NCBI GenBank assembly: GCA_026014605.1
Contig: JAOZIC010000173.1
Span: forward strand, 1 to 5,262
Source: Candidatus Bathyarchaeota archaeon
Lineage (GTDB): Archaea > Thermoproteota > Bathyarchaeia > Bathyarchaeales > Bathyarchaeaceae
Direction of reading: 5' to 3'
DNA length: 5,262 nucleotides
This document shows, in pieces, positions 4,764-5,262 of the stretch. Each line of letters opens with the position of its first letter. Position 1 is the first letter of the stretch. Below the pieces are notes generated by a model. That model saw only the letters and a program-made list of their open reading frames with translations. It was not told where the DNA came from and did not search any database. The position numbers and the translations under genes are program-made.

Positions 4764-5262
4764 TTAAGTTTCAAATCTTTTTTGTACTTTTAGGTACTGT
4801 AATGTTATCCAATATTTTGTGTCCTTGTATTTTGCTCCAGCCATGACGTTTACTTGGTATATTCCGTTGTTTTGTTTGTGTTTTTTGAACCACTGGTTTA
4901 TTTCATCTATTTTTGGGTGGTTTTTGATTCCAAGCAATGTTAACGTGTCTAATGTTGAGAGTATGTCTGTCCAGTGATACGGATACGTGAACTTTGTCCA
5001 GTAATCTGCTCCTGTTCTGTCTGCGTACTTGTCTCGGGTGAAGACTCTGTCTGCCAGTAAGGTTCCTGTTTCTTTTACTTTGTTTCTGTAACCTTCAATT
5101 AATGAGAACGGTCTTAGGACGATGCCCGTTATCAAATGGGAGAACGGTTTTGTTCTATCTGGTTCAAGTGTTTCCTTTTTTCCGAGAGCTTCTAAGTTTT
5201 CGTTTCTGGTTCTAAACGGAATAGCCCATCCACCGTCATCCTGCCTGATACCAAGCAACCAG
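4764..5262 (-). CDS. Squalene-cyclase/prenyltransferase-like alpha/alpha-toroid protein (C-terminal part)
   Basis: The gene runs in from beyond the right edge, and only the last 165 or so residues are seen. The frame stays open to 5261 with no convincing start, so the 5' part is missing. Counting from the Leu codon at 5258, there is a QW-like repeat QDDGGW (6-11) and a helical region LITGIVLRPFSLIEGY (42-57). DYWTKFTYPYHWTD (85-98) and a second repeat-like KQNNGIY (128-134) follow, ending WITLQYLKVQKRF. This matches the C-terminal layout I recall for uncharacterised archaeal and bacterial proteins of the terpenoid-cyclase/prenyltransferase fold. No cyclase DxDD or prenyltransferase metal site is visible here, so enzyme activity is unproven. 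Most codons end in A or C, unlike the HNH gene. It converges on the zinc-ribbon gene with an 88-base gap. Confidence 0.7.
   Translation of the reverse strand, partial: WLLGIRQDDGGWAIPFRTRNENLEALGKKETLEPDRTKPFSHLITGIVLRPFSLIEGYRNKVKETGTLLADRVFTRDKYADRTGADYWTKFTYPYHWTDILSTLDTLTLLGIKNHPKIDEINQWFKKHKQNNGIYQVNVMAGAKYKDTKYWITLQYLKVQKRFET

Noticed and set aside
4312..4767. Open frames overlapping the zinc-ribbon gene on both strands
   Set aside because: The zinc ribbon, repeats and membrane spans clearly belong to the 4307-4675 plus frame; the others show no domain.
1..5262. tRNA, rRNA, CRISPR array, insertion sequence, integration site
   Set aside because: No cloverleaf, regularly spaced repeats, transposase or terminal inverted repeats were found; the gaps are all under 140 bases.

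Overview
The window looks archaeal, probably from the Bathyarchaeia or a related lineage of the TACK side. The archaeal evidence is an archaeal-type RIO2 kinase, a stand-alone Sm-like protein, an archaeal-form S-adenosylhomocysteinase with the YGTGQS motif and no C-terminal tail, TATA-like promoters about 26 bases from likely transcription starts, and GGTGA-type ribosome binding sites. GC is roughly low-40s per cent by eye. The family-level placement is an inference from gene style, not from a search.

Layout: a complete rio2 (1-900, +) converges on an Sm-like gene (943-1182, -). Upstream of the Sm gene on the minus strand are a sugar-1-phosphate nucleotidyltransferase (1276-2028), a two-helix membrane protein (2089-2361), S-adenosylhomocysteinase (2424-3680) and an HNH-type protein (3817-4218). 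These five minus-strand genes run the same way, but most have their own candidate TATA box or terminator between them, so they look like separate short units rather than one operon. The HNH gene is divergent from a zinc-ribbon membrane protein (4307-4675, +) across an 88-base gap holding one two-way TATA-like element. The right end is the 3' part of an alpha/alpha-toroid (squalene-cyclase/prenyltransferase-like) gene on the minus strand, cut by the window edge. The longest gene-free stretch is 136 bases (3681-3816), so there are no large empty regions.

How the genes relate: RIO2 (small-subunit maturation) and Sm-like protein (RNA binding) both act in RNA and ribosome biology. The nucleotidyltransferase feeds sugar nucleotides to glycan synthesis, and S-adenosylhomocysteinase recycles the product of methylation. 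No single pathway or defence system joins them, and I see no mobile element, CRISPR array or RNA gene.

The most interesting signals are: a sharp switch in codon third-position use inside the S-adenosylhomocysteinase gene near base 2712; a textbook hairpin plus U-tract terminator between the nucleotidyltransferase and the Sm gene; a triple 11-residue amphipathic repeat in the zinc-ribbon membrane protein; and an orphan HNH protein divergently paired with it.
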